DNA from: Igneacidithiobacillus copahuensis
GTDB lineage: Bacteria > Pseudomonadota > Gammaproteobacteria > Acidithiobacillales > Acidithiobacillaceae
Length of the DNA stretch: 64,000 nucleotides
Assembly: GCF_018854015.1 (NCBI RefSeq)
Contig: NZ_JAAXYO010000012.1
Coordinates: forward strand, 43,267 to 107,266
Direction: 5' to 3'
Program-made: the position numbers and the translations under genes
Shown: one piece after another, positions 33,637 through 42,629 of the stretch
Layout: each line of letters starts with the position of its first letter
Position numbering within the stretch: position 1 is the first letter of the stretch
The notes under the pieces: generated by a model
Told to the model about the DNA's origin: nothing
The model's database searches: none
What the model saw: the letters and a program-made list of their open reading frames with translations, nothing else

Positions 33637-35024
33637 TGCGGCGCGAGCGCGACAGTCTGGGCGAGGTGGAGGTTGCGGACGATGCCTTTTGGGGGGCGCA
33701 GACCCAGCGCTCGTTGCACTTTTTTGCAATTGGCGAGGAGCGCATGCCGCTGCCCATCATCCATGCCCTGGCGCAGATCAAAGCGGCAGCGGCGCGGGTA
33801 AACGGCAAACTCGGCCTGCTTGCGGCCAATCTTGTCGAGCCTATCGCCCAAGCTGCCGATGAGGTTGCAGCTGGCCAGTGGGATGCCCAGTTTCCGCTGC
33901 GGGTCTGGCAAACGGGCAGTGGCACCCAGAGCAACATGAACGTCAATGAAGTGATCGCCAATCTTGCCAACGAATGCCTTGGTGCTGCCCGTGGCAGCAA
34001 AAATCCCGTACATCCCAATGACCACGTGAACCTTGGGCAATCCTCCAACGATGTCTTCCCCAGCGCCCTGCATCTCAGCGTTGCCAGCGCCGTTCATGCG
34101 CAACTGCTTCCGGCCCTGCAATGCCTGCGTGATCTGTTGCAGCAGCGCAGTCAGGACTTCGCCGATATACTGAAAATCGGCCGGACGCATCTGATGGATG
34201 CGGTGCCGATGCGATTGGGCCAGGAATTCTCCGGTTATGTCGATCAGCTTCGCCAGGGTGAGGCGGGAATCCGTAGCGTGCTACCCGGGCTCTATGCCCT
34301 GGCCTTGGGAGGGACGGCGGTGGGCACCGGGCTCAACACCCATCCAGACTTTGCGCTGCAGGTATGCAGGATGCTCACAGAGCGACTGTCCCTGCCGCTG
34401 CGCCCCGCAGAGAACGCTTTTGCGGCTCTGGCCGGCCAGGAGGCGCTCTGCCAGCTCAGTGGCCAGTTGCGCAGTCTGGCGATGTCGCTGCTCAAGATCG
34501 CCAATGACATCCGCTGGATGGGTTCCGGGCCGCGGGCGGGTCTGGGAGAATTGGCGTTACCCGAGAACGAGCCGGGTTCCTCGATCATGCCGGGCAAGGT
34601 CAATCCTACCCAGGCAGAGGCGTTGAGCATGGTCTGTGCCCAGGTCTTTGGCAACGATGCGACAGTTGCTTTCGCTGCGTCGCAAGGAAATTTTGAACTC
34701 AATGTCTATAAACCCGTCATAGGCTACAATGTGTTACAGAGCATCACGCTGCTGGCAGATGCGATGCGTTCTTTCACGCTGCATTGTGTGCAGGGTCTGC
34801 AGGCGCGCGCAGACCGGCTGCAGGTCCATCTCGACAGCTCCCTGATGCTGGTCACGGCCTTGGTACCCAGTCTGGGCTACGAGCGCGCGGCCAAGATCGC
34901 CCAGCGTGCCCACCAGGAGGGCAGCACACTGCGCGCTGCGGCGCTGGCGAGTGGCTGGATCGATGCGGCACAATTGGATGAAATTTTACGACCGGAGCGG
35001 ATGCTAGCGCCGGACAGAAACTAG
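33636..35024 (+). CDS. fumC: Class II fumarate hydratase
   Basis: A 462-residue fumarase, interconverting fumarate and malate. The superfamily signature GSSIMPGKVNPTQAEALSM is intact, as are TGSGTQSNMNVNEVIAN (substrate binding) and the HPNDHVNLGQSSNDVFP segment with KIGRTHLMDAVP. Unlike class I enzymes it has no iron-sulfur cluster and is stable to oxidants. Its ATG overlaps the pepF stop by one base. The N-terminus MRRERDSLGEVEV is typical. Confidence 0.95.
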   Translation: MRRERDSLGEVEVADDAFWGAQTQRSLHFFAIGEERMPLPIIHALAQIKAAAARVNGKLGLLAANLVEPIAQAADEVAAGQWDAQFPLRVWQTGSGTQSNMNVNEVIANLANECLGAARGSKNPVHPNDHVNLGQSSNDVFPSALHLSVASAVHAQLLPALQCLRDLLQQRSQDFADILKIGRTHLMDAVPMRLGQEFSGYVDQLRQGEAGIRSVLPGLYALALGGTAVGTGLNTHPDFALQVCRMLTERLSLPLRPAENAFAALAGQEALCQLSGQLRSLAMSLLKIANDIRWMGSGPRAGLGELALPENEPGSSIMPGKVNPTQAEALSMVCAQVFGNDATVAFAASQGNFELNVYKPVIGYNVLQSITLLADAMRSFTLHCVQGLQARADRLQVHLDSSLMLVTALVPSLGYERAAKIAQRAHQEGSTLRAAALASGWIDAAQLDEILRPERMLAPDRN

Positions 35025-35048
35025 TGTGGGCGACGAAAAGGATAGACG

Positions 35049-36173
35049 ATGATTTTGATTCTTCGAGAGGATCTGCAGGAGAGTGCACCAGAATATCAGG
35101 CCCTGCTGCGCTATCTGGATGGTCTAGATGGTATCGAATACCGCGTGCATCGGGTGCAGGGTGCCGAACAGCTGCTCAGTGAAGTCTATCTGATTGGCAA
35201 CACCAAGGCCTTGGATTTGGAGCAGATGGAATCCCTGCCCGGCGTGACCAAGGCCATTCGCGTGTCGCGTGAATACCGGGTGCTGGGGCGGCATCAGGAT
35301 GACGCCCGTGCCAACGGCTTTACCTACAACGGGGTGGAATTCAGTCAGGATACCCTGCACGTTTTTGCTGGCCTCTGTGCCGTCGATACCCGCGAGCACG
35401 TCGAGCAGATGCTGCGCGCCCTGCAGGAAAATGGCCAGGTCTGCACGCGCATGGGGGCCTACAAGCCGCGCACCAGTCCTTACGCTTTTCAGGGGCATGG
35501 CAAGGACTGTTTGCCTTATGTTTTTGAGCTGGCAGGAAAATATGGCATCAAGGTGATCGCTATGGAGATCCTGCACGAGCAGCACATGGATGAGATCCGT
35601 GAGGCGCTGCGGCAAACGGGCAATCCGACCGGTGTCATGCTGCAGATTGGCACCCGCAACACGCAAAATTTCGAACTGCTGAAGGCGGTAGGTAGGCAGC
35701 AGGAATTTCCCGTCCTGCTCAAACGAGGCTTCGGAATTACCCTGGAAGAATCCCTGAATGCAGCAGAGTACTTGGCCTCGGAAGGAAACAGCCAGGTAGT
35801 CTTTGGCTTGCGTGGCATGAAGACCAACCTGGGAGATCCGCACCGCAACTTTGTCGATTTTGCACAAGTACCGGTGGTCAAGCGTCTCACGCGGATGCCT
35901 GTCTGCATCGATCCTTCGCACTCGGTAGGCAGCCGCGATGCCGGCCCCGATGGCATACCTGAGGTGTTCCATGTCACCGCGCAGGGCGTGATTGCTGGTG
36001 CCAACATGGTGTTGGTCGACTTTCATCCCGATCCCGCCACGGCCCTGGTCGACGGGCCGCAGGCGTTGCTGCTGAAGGAACTTCCCTGGTTTTTAGAGGA
36101 CGTCCGCCTGGCGCGGGAGGCCTACGAGGAGCGTCGTCTGCTGGCCGGAGCGCAGCCGGAAAGCAATGGATAA
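35049..36173 (+). CDS. DAHP synthase (3-deoxy-7-phosphoheptulonate synthase), AroF type I-beta
   Basis: A 374-residue first enzyme of the shikimate pathway, joining PEP and erythrose 4-phosphate. The N-terminal ~75 residues form a ferredoxin-like regulatory domain as in Thermotoga enzymes, followed by the barrel with MGAYKPRTSPYAFQGHG, QIGTRNTQNFELLK, LLKRGFGITLEE and PVCIDPSHSVGSRD. The regulatory domain suggests feedback control by an aromatic amino acid. AAGGA precedes the ATG at 35049, 24 bases after fumC. Confidence 0.9.
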   Translation: MILILREDLQESAPEYQALLRYLDGLDGIEYRVHRVQGAEQLLSEVYLIGNTKALDLEQMESLPGVTKAIRVSREYRVLGRHQDDARANGFTYNGVEFSQDTLHVFAGLCAVDTREHVEQMLRALQENGQVCTRMGAYKPRTSPYAFQGHGKDCLPYVFELAGKYGIKVIAMEILHEQHMDEIREALRQTGNPTGVMLQIGTRNTQNFELLKAVGRQQEFPVLLKRGFGITLEESLNAAEYLASEGNSQVVFGLRGMKTNLGDPHRNFVDFAQVPVVKRLTRMPVCIDPSHSVGSRDAGPDGIPEVFHVTAQGVIAGANMVLVDFHPDPATALVDGPQALLLKELPWFLEDVRLAREAYEERRLLAGAQPESNG

Positions 36174-36306
36174 AGAAGTGGCAGATGGCGAAGTTCTTTG
36201 GGAGCGTGCGGCACGGCAACTTCGGTTGCTGTTCCGCAGGAAGATCAGGCGATTCTGCGCCTGTCGGTTTGCCGGATCCGCTGCTGACAGATTGCTCTAC
36301 TGGTGA
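36166..36306 (+). CDS. Possible 46-residue ORF overlapping aroF-type gene end
   Basis: An ATG eight bases before the end of the DAHP synthase gene opens 46 codons, giving a basic, Arg/Leu-rich peptide (VLWERAARQLRLLFRRKIRR). The overlap geometry would permit coupling. Nothing else supports it, and it may be chance. Confidence 0.2.
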   Translation: MDKEVADGEVLWERAARQLRLLFRRKIRRFCACRFAGSAADRLLYW

Positions 36307-36409
36307 ATGATTTAGACTGTTTACAAATCTGGATTTTATATGCTATCGTTGCTCTGTGCTGGAAACGCACGGAACGGTTTTCCTGGGTACAACTTGAGGA
36401 GAGTGCTTT

Positions 36410-36445
36410 ATGTCTATTCGTATCAACGACGTAGCTCCAGATTTT
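36410..36445 (+). pseudogene. 5' end of a peroxiredoxin gene, cut by the transposon
   Basis: Twelve codons (MSIRINDVAPDF) with an excellent ribosome site, GAGGAGAG at 36396-36403, then the transposon end. The next codon of this frame, ACG, is found at 45602 after the other transposon end, and the continuation TVDSTAGELN matches 1-Cys peroxiredoxins. This is therefore the native start of the gene whose body lies at 45602-46222. The native promoter is presumably in the AT-rich stretch at 36300-36390. Confidence 0.9.
36438..36445 (+). repeat. Left copy of the 8-bp target site duplication
   Basis: CAGATTTT immediately left of the transposon, identical to 45594-45601 at the right. Eight bases is the usual duplication length for ISL3-family elements. 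Removing one copy and the element restores the peroxiredoxin frame exactly. Confidence 0.93.
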
Positions 36446-36461
36446 GGGTATTCGTAATTTG
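36446..36461 (+). repeat. Left terminal inverted repeat
   Basis: GGGTATTCGTAATTTG, the reverse complement of 45578-45593. Beyond these 16 perfect bases similarity continues with mismatches into the TGTGTA-like motif. Confidence 0.93.
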
Positions 36462-36569
36462 TTGTGTATGGCCCCAGATTTTCCGGGAGATGTCCACGTT
36501 CCAAAGTCGCAATAACTTGTGTATGGGCGAGCGCGTGTCCAATGTTCAAAATCGTAAAATCCTGTGTAT
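36462..36569 (+). repeat. Subterminal repeats, left end
   Basis: TTGTGTAT occurs at 36462-36469 and 36517-36524, and CTGTGTAT at 36562-36569, i.e. 16, 71 and 116 bases from the element's edge. The same motif recurs in inverted orientation near the right end. These are likely transposase-binding sites. Confidence 0.6.
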
Positions 36570-36724
36570 TGTCTGAGCGTTTTTCTGAGTGCAGTGGATG
36601 GTCCATGTCGAACAGGACGTGAACTGCAGCCCCTGACTGTCACAAAAAGTTCATTTGCATTTTTCTGAGGATCGTCTATCTTTCACTCAAGTCATTGACA
36701 AGGTTAACGTAAGGAGAAGCTTAT

Positions 36725-39700
36725 ATGCCCAGCCATCCGAATGCCGCACTGCTCAACGAGGGTCATCACCCCTTTCCGGAACCCCTGATCCCTCAAGGAG
36801 AACCGGGGGAAGCGGAAGCCTCCGAACTTCAGGCCGCCATCACTGCATGGGAACGCAGCGGGCGGCCTGATTCGTTTGCGGCGCTGGAAACGTTTGTTGG
36901 GCAGCACCCGGATTCCGCATGGGCAATAGCCGTGCAAGCGAACCTGGGCATCCTTGCGGTGGAACAGGCGTGTTTTTCCGTTGCGCTCCGTTGGCTCGAA
37001 CAAGCGTTTCTCGCCGGTCAGGATGTGCAGGAGACGCAGATGAGGTCCTTGGTGGACCGGACGTTAGGCGAATTGCTCAGGCTGTCCGCCAGACTGGGGG
37101 ATGTGACGGCGCTCGACCGCTGGCTGCGGATTGCGGATACCCGTTCGATGCGGGGAGCCGCTACCGAGGCCCGCACGGCGGCACGAATCGCGTTGTGGAG
37201 TCTGCGTAATCAGACGGGTGTGGCGCACCGTTGCGGTGCAGCCGCCCTCAAGGGAGTGTTGCTGGCGAAAGAACCATCACCGGCCCTGCCGATCCTGAAA
37301 ACCTTGGAAAGTGCCCGCTCCGGTATCGATGGGCTGAACCTTCTGGATCTGGAGCAATTGGCGACAGAGGTTGGCATCGTCTTGCAGGCGGTGCATCGGG
37401 AGGATGCGAAAACGCCGGTTACCACGCCCGCTGTTGTGCATTGGAAGGTGGGCCACTTTGCCACGCTCCTGGATTATCGGGACGGTCGCTATCTTCTTCG
37501 GGACAGCGTGTTCCCCAATGACCGCTGGATTGCGGAGGATACGCTAGATAGCGAAGGCAGTGGGTTCTTTTTGGCATCAACCGTCGCGCCGGGATTCCGT
37601 GCGGCCACCCCTGAGGAGAAGACTGCCACTTTCGGGCGCGGGTATGTGTCGGGGCAGCAGCCCGGGGCGAACAAGAAAGAGTCCACAAAGGTACCCACCA
37701 AGCCCCAGAAGTGTACCGGTATGGCGACCTACACTGCTTACGCCGCCACGGTGTCCCTGGTGATGGAAGACATCCCTTTGGGGTACACCCCGCCCAAGGG
37801 ACCGGCTATTGCTCTGGAGATGACCTACGCGCAGCGGGAAGACAGTCAGCCGGCCAATTTCCCCTTTTTCAATTTTGGTCCCAAGTGGAACAGCAACTGG
37901 CTGGCGTGGATTCAGGACATCCCCGGCGATCCTGGCAACAATGTGAGCCGCGCGATTCCCGGCGGTGGCACCCAATATTACAGTGGCTACGACAGCGCGA
38001 CCGGCCAGTTCACGCCCCAAACCGACAATGGCGCGGTCCTGCAATTGGTGAGCGAGACCCCGGTACGTTACGTGCTCACCAAGGCCGACGGGAGTCAACA
38101 GATCTACGCCCAGAGTAACGGGGCAACGAGCGGTACCCGGTATGTGTTGCTGTCAGAGTTGCGCGACGCCTCTGGCAACACCGTAAGTCTCAGTTACGAT
38201 GGCGAACTCCGTTTGACGGAGATCACAGATGCCCTGGGTCAGAAGACCGCCTTCACCTATGGTGACCCCAAAAACCCTCTCCTCGTTACGGCAGTTACCG
38301 ATCCTTTCGGGCGCTCGGCGCGGATCGCCTACGACGATACCGGGCGGCTCGTATCCATAACCGATGTCATGGGTATGGTGTCAGGTTTCGCCTACGACAG
38401 TGGCGATTTCATCGAGGCCCTGACGACGCCTTATGGTAAGAGCACGTTCCAGTACGGAGAAGATGGCACCACCCTCTGGCTGGAGATGACTGATCCCCTG
38501 GGAGAGACGTCTTATCTCAAATTCACCCAGAACGCGCCCATCGAGTTCAGCGATCCTATCGCCCCGTCGGGGATGAACCTGTTCAATGCCTATCTCATGG
38601 ACCGCAATTCGTTCTTTTGGGACGCCCACGCCTACGCCCACGGCGGGGTGGATTACGCCAATGCGCACCTCTACCACTGGCTGCATTGGGAACCCAACAC
38701 CAGCCTTTCTTCGGATGTGATAGAAAGCCAGAAAGATCCGCTCACCCGCCGGGTGTGGTACAACTACCCCGGCCAGGTTTGGGGCGGGGCGACGGGTACC
38801 CTGAATCTTCCCTCGATCATCGGGCGGGTACTGGAGGACGGAACCACCCAGCTCACCCAGATTGGTTACGGAGCTTATGGGCACATCACGAGCTTCACCG
38901 ATCCTGCCGGACGCGAAACCTTTTTTACCTACGCGCCGAATGGCGTCGATCTCATCGAGGTGGCCCAGAAAACCGCTAGTGGCCAGGACGTGCTTTTTCA
39001 GGCGACCTACGACCATCGCCACTTGCCCCTGACCATCACCGATGCCGCCGGCCAGCAGACCACCTTTACCTACAACGATGCCGGCCAGCCCCTGACGGTT
39101 ACCAATGCCCTGGGACAAGTCACGACCTACCGCTACGATACCCAGGGCTACCTGACGGAAGTCGTCAACGCCAACGCCGTGACCGCCCTCCGCTTTGCCT
39201 ATGATGCCTATGGCCGTGTCGCCAGCGTCACCGATGCCGAGGGCTACACCTTGGGATTCCAGTACGATGCGCTCAATCGGCTGACCGAGGTGCGTTATCC
39301 CGATGGCACGACGCGGACCTACGGCTACGACAAGCTGGATCTCGTGAGCCAGACCAACCGTCTGGGCGAGACCACTCGGTACGCCTACGATGCGGTGCGT
39401 CGCCTCATCGCCGTCACCGATCCCGTGGGTCGCGTCACCCGTTACGGTTATAACGAAGCGGGTTATCTCACCACGCTGACTGATCCGGCCGGTAACGTCA
39501 CCACCTGGGAGCGCGACATCCAAAATCGTGTGACGGCGAAAATTTACGCCAATGGCACCAAGGAAACCTATACCTATGATCCGGCCACGGGGCAATTGGC
39601 CACCGTGACCGACGCCATGGGCCAAGTCAAAACCCTCACCTACACCATCGATGAGCGGGTGAGCGAGATCGCCTATACCGATACTCTGGTGGACACCCCC

Positions 39701-41371
39701 AACGTGTCATTCACTTACGGTGAGGATTACCCCCGCATCAAGAGCCGTACCGATGGGATCGGCACGACCTTTTACGCCTACAATTCCGTCGGCGAGTTTG
39801 GGGCAGGGCAGGTGGGGCAGGAAACGACCCCCCACGGTGCTATCGACTGGGAGTACGACTCCCTGGGCCGCAAGGTCAGTCGCCGTGTCGGCGACGTGGT
39901 GGAGAGCACGGAATACGACTTGATTGGCCGGCTTCTCTCGATCACTAACCCCTTAGGCAGTTTCCAGTACGAGTACGCCGGGCAGAGTGACCTGCCCACG
40001 GCGCTGCTTTCCATTGGCGGAGTCCTGGACACCTATTTCCGCTATGGGCCGCTCAACGAATCCCGGCAACTGCGGGCGATTCACCACAACGCGCTCTTTC
40101 CCTTGCAGGTCATGGATTTTCTGTACCAGAGCGATCCGGAGGACCGGGTGGTGCAGGCGACGGACATCGGGGGGCAACTCATTCCGCAATACAAGTCCTA
40201 CCAATATGACGCGGCTGGACGCCTGACCAATGAAGCCGCGTACCCTGGTGGAGTAACGAATTATCGCTACGACCCAGCGGACAATATCACTTCGATGCAG
40301 GCCCCCGAAGGCTCTTGGACAGCCAGCTACAACGACGTGAACGAGATCGTGGAGCGAAACGACCGATCGTATTCCTACGATGCCAATGGGAATCTGACCA
40401 GCGATGGGGTTCGCACCTATACCTGGGACGCTGAGAACCGCCTTGTGGCTATCGCTTATATGGATCAGCCCGAGAAGCATAGTCAATTCCAATACGATGG
40501 CCTGAATCGCCGGGCGATCATGACGGAGACAAACGGTACGGTCAGCGAGACCACGACTTTCCTGTGGGATGGAACCGAGTTGTTGCGCGGGCAGACCGGG
40601 GCGGAGGCCACCTGGTATTACAAGCAAGGTGAGATCCACGGCAGCCGCAAGCTGTACTATGTGCGGGATCGCTTGGGTTCCGTGCGGGAGACGGTTGGGG
40701 AGGATCACGTCGTTAAGGCGCGGATGAGTTACACGCCCTATGGGGTGACCGAGACGAGGCTGCCGCCATTCATCGGCAAGGCCTCGGATTACCGGTATGC
40801 CGGCTTGTTCTTCCACGAGCAGAGTGGGCTGTATCTGGCGGTGTTCCGGGTTTACGATCCGGAGGCGGGGCGGTGGATTAGTAGGGACCCAGTAAATCTA
40901 ACCATATTGGACAATAAATACACCTACTCCGATAACAATCCATCAAATTATTCCGATTATGCCGGACTACTTGTTACGAACAGATTGCTTCCTGGTTCAC
41001 AACTATATTATGACCCGGTCCTACATCAAGCATTCTATGCTCCTCCTTATGCCAGCTTCAGATTGGAGTCGTGGTATGCATCTCACGCACCTTGGTGGGC
41101 TATATTTCCAGCGTTGTGGCACGGTGGAACTTTCGATTATCAGCGGCCAATACCGAACAAGCCAAACATAAATTATACGCAGTATGTGTGCGCCGCAAAT
41201 TATGGAGTTGGAGTCTATGAGCGTTCAGAAGGGATACCTGAGTTGATAGCGATTCTTGGAAATGCCGCTGTGCTTGCGTTGCATCCGGGAACATTCTTGC
41301 AAAGATTCAAGGCAGACGAACCGCTTTGGAGTGCCGGATACAAAGGTGGTGCGTTTGTTATAGGAAAATAA
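36725..41371 (+). CDS. RHS-repeat protein with C39-peptidase-like N-domain and variable tip
   Basis: A 1548-residue YD-repeat protein. Residues ~25-150 are helical and TPR-like. Residues ~155-270 look like a C39 cysteine peptidase: Cys170 in AHRCGAAALKGVLL, His244 in WKVGHFATLLDYRDG and an Asp in LLRDSVF. From about 370 to 1370 run YD repeats that form the RHS cocoon. The core ends with RDRLGSVRE, YTPYG and GLYLAVFRVYDPEAGRWISRDP, then NNPSNYSDYAGL. The last ~130 residues, in visibly AT-richer DNA, are unlike the core, as in polymorphic toxins. Export signal not evident. AAGGAG precedes the ATG. Confidence 0.9.
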   Translation: MPSHPNAALLNEGHHPFPEPLIPQGEPGEAEASELQAAITAWERSGRPDSFAALETFVGQHPDSAWAIAVQANLGILAVEQACFSVALRWLEQAFLAGQDVQETQMRSLVDRTLGELLRLSARLGDVTALDRWLRIADTRSMRGAATEARTAARIALWSLRNQTGVAHRCGAAALKGVLLAKEPSPALPILKTLESARSGIDGLNLLDLEQLATEVGIVLQAVHREDAKTPVTTPAVVHWKVGHFATLLDYRDGRYLLRDSVFPNDRWIAEDTLDSEGSGFFLASTVAPGFRAATPEEKTATFGRGYVSGQQPGANKKESTKVPTKPQKCTGMATYTAYAATVSLVMEDIPLGYTPPKGPAIALEMTYAQREDSQPANFPFFNFGPKWNSNWLAWIQDIPGDPGNNVSRAIPGGGTQYYSGYDSATGQFTPQTDNGAVLQLVSETPVRYVLTKADGSQQIYAQSNGATSGTRYVLLSELRDASGNTVSLSYDGELRLTEITDALGQKTAFTYGDPKNPLLVTAVTDPFGRSARIAYDDTGRLVSITDVMGMVSGFAYDSGDFIEALTTPYGKSTFQYGEDGTTLWLEMTDPLGETSYLKFTQNAPIEFSDPIAPSGMNLFNAYLMDRNSFFWDAHAYAHGGVDYANAHLYHWLHWEPNTSLSSDVIESQKDPLTRRVWYNYPGQVWGGATGTLNLPSIIGRVLEDGTTQLTQIGYGAYGHITSFTDPAGRETFFTYAPNGVDLIEVAQKTASGQDVLFQATYDHRHLPLTITDAAGQQTTFTYNDAGQPLTVTNALGQVTTYRYDTQGYLTEVVNANAVTALRFAYDAYGRVASVTDAEGYTLGFQYDALNRLTEVRYPDGTTRTYGYDKLDLVSQTNRLGETTRYAYDAVRRLIAVTDPVGRVTRYGYNEAGYLTTLTDPAGNVTTWERDIQNRVTAKIYANGTKETYTYDPATGQLATVTDAMGQVKTLTYTIDERVSEIAYTDTLVDTPNVSFTYGEDYPRIKSRTDGIGTTFYAYNSVGEFGAGQVGQETTPHGAIDWEYDSLGRKVSRRVGDVVESTEYDLIGRLLSITNPLGSFQYEYAGQSDLPTALLSIGGVLDTYFRYGPLNESRQLRAIHHNALFPLQVMDFLYQSDPEDRVVQATDIGGQLIPQYKSYQYDAAGRLTNEAAYPGGVTNYRYDPADNITSMQAPEGSWTASYNDVNEIVERNDRSYSYDANGNLTSDGVRTYTWDAENRLVAIAYMDQPEKHSQFQYDGLNRRAIMTETNGTVSETTTFLWDGTELLRGQTGAEATWYYKQGEIHGSRKLYYVRDRLGSVRETVGEDHVVKARMSYTPYGVTETRLPPFIGKASDYRYAGLFFHEQSGLYLAVFRVYDPEAGRWISRDPVNLTILDNKYTYSDNNPSNYSDYAGLLVTNRLLPGSQLYYDPVLHQAFYAPPYASFRLESWYASHAPWWAIFPALWHGGTFDYQRPIPNKPNINYTQYVCAANYGVGVYERSEGIPELIAILGNAAVLALHPGTFLQRFKADEPLWSAGYKGGAFVIGK

Positions 41372-41431
41372 TTCAGTATTCACGTTGTAGCTTCTGATGC
41401 ATCAAAATAAACTACGAGGTGATACGGCATT

Positions 41432-41959
41432 GTGACTTGGTACGCAATCTACAAAAGGGTAGAAAACCGTGGTCAAAGCGATATCGAAGTTAAATACGGC
41501 TTTTCATATCCTGCATTTTTCTTTACATGGGTATGGGCGCTATCAAAACGGCTCTACGCTGTAGCATTTGTGTCTTTTCTTTTTGGTCCGTTAACACCGT
41601 TATCCATCGTTTTTTGTATCCTCTCAGTGATGCCGCCAATGTTATGGGTACCAACCGGAAGCAAAAATCTTGAATCTTTTGTGGTGAATGCGGTGCCATT
41701 GTTGTCTGCATGGACTGTGCAGGTGACTATGGGTTTCTGTGGGAACGTTATGTACCGGAAAAAGCTGAAAAAAAGCAGCTTTATTTGCACAACGGCCGTT
41801 TGCCGTAACCGCAGTATCTCTCAGTGTTACAAACCTCATATTTTCAGACAAATAGTCATCTTTGCAAAAAGCATGAACTATTCCGGCCTTGTTCCCGGTG
41901 TGTTGTTGTCTGTCGTTGTGTTGTGGCTGGCTGTTCATGATCTGTTCCCGGTTGGATAG
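41432..41959 (+). CDS. DUF2628-like membrane protein, candidate immunity partner
   Basis: A 175-residue protein from a GTG at 41432 with GAGGTGAT upstream. The segment YGFSYPAFFFTWVWALSKRLY and the later GNVMYRKKLKKSSF match the DUF2628 layout of small membrane proteins. Hydrophobic segments lie near 30-75, 85-105 and 150-172. It begins 60 bases after the RHS tip and shares its AT-rich composition, the usual place for an immunity gene to a polymorphic toxin. Immunity is inference from position. The Cys-rich stretch at 120-135 is unlike the family and might reflect decay. Confidence 0.55.
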   Translation: MTWYAIYKRVENRGQSDIEVKYGFSYPAFFFTWVWALSKRLYAVAFVSFLFGPLTPLSIVFCILSVMPPMLWVPTGSKNLESFVVNAVPLLSAWTVQVTMGFCGNVMYRKKLKKSSFICTTAVCRNRSISQCYKPHIFRQIVIFAKSMNYSGLVPGVLLSVVVLWLAVHDLFPVG

Positions 41960-41965
41960 ACGCTC

Positions 41966-42257
41966 ATGACTGAAATTCTGCAGCTTCCTAAACTCCCTAT
42001 CCGCCACGTCCAGGATCTCGGTGATCATTACCAGGTCGCGGCGAAAGGCGACAAATTTCTACTGCTTGCCCCACCCGCTATAGTGCGCTTAATCGCCGTG
42101 GCTGCCCACTTCAGACATGCGCAGATACATCCATGCACGGCATGCGTGTCCTCATCCAGATCGATCGTAAACGCTATCGCCGCAAAGTCTGCGGCAAAAC
42201 TGGGTTCAAGCTAATAAGGGCCATGGACACCAAATGGTTGGCGATTACTCGATACGC
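41966..42257 (+). pseudogene. Decayed ISL3 transposase N-terminal fragment
   Basis: The first 30 codons (MTEILQLPKLPIRHVQDLGDHYQ...) and, in another frame further on, HGMRVLIQIDRKRYRRKVCGKTGFK followed by MDTKW resemble the N-terminal zinc-ribbon part of ISL3 transposases; compare HGKRVGLYIDARRFKCRGCGKTF in the intact copy at 44094. At least one frameshift separates the parts, and the HTH and DDE domains are missing. It is a relic of a second, diverged ISL3 element and abuts the broken lysozyme gene. Confidence 0.65.
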
Positions 42258-42629
42258 CCCTGTTGCCGACAGTTCTATGGCCGCAATCTGATCGCCCAAG
42301 GGATATCCGAAGAGGAAGCGCGCGTTCTTTTGGAACGGGACGTCGCGCGAGCTTGGCACGAAGTGCGCGAGCATTTGCCCTGGGCGGAGAGCCAACTGTC
42401 CGTGGTGCGCTTTGCGGTGCTGGTGAACATGACGTTCAATTTGGGGATTCAGGGATTGCTGGGTTTTCACGAGATGCTCCAGGCCTTGCAGCAGGGTGAC
42501 TACGCCGGCGCTGCGGATGCCATGGTTCAGAGTCTTTGGTACCAGCAGACCGGGGAACGGGCGCGCACCTTGGTGGAACAGATGCGTAGCAATCGATGGC
42601 CGGCATTGCCAAGGACCACGGCGTTGTGA
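42234..42629 (+). pseudogene. Phage-type (GH24) lysozyme lacking its catalytic N-terminus
   Basis: From about 42270 the frame reads YGRNLIAQGISEEEARVLL, then VVRFAVLVNMTFNLGIQGLLGF and WYQQTGERARTLVEQMRSNRW, the C-terminal two-thirds of T4-type lysozymes. The ~30 N-terminal residues that carry the catalytic Glu and Asp are absent; the sequence before YGRNL derives from the ISL3 relic. The 131-residue frame may still be translated (ATG at 42234), but muramidase activity is unlikely. Its stop overlaps the patatin GTG (GTGA), showing the original pair was an operon. Confidence 0.75.

Noticed and set aside
38381..39625. 414-codon open frame on the minus strand within the RHS gene
   Set aside because: It mirrors the periodic YD repeats on the other strand, lacks a ribosome site and its Gly/Val/Ile-rich repeats are the antisense of the repeat codons.
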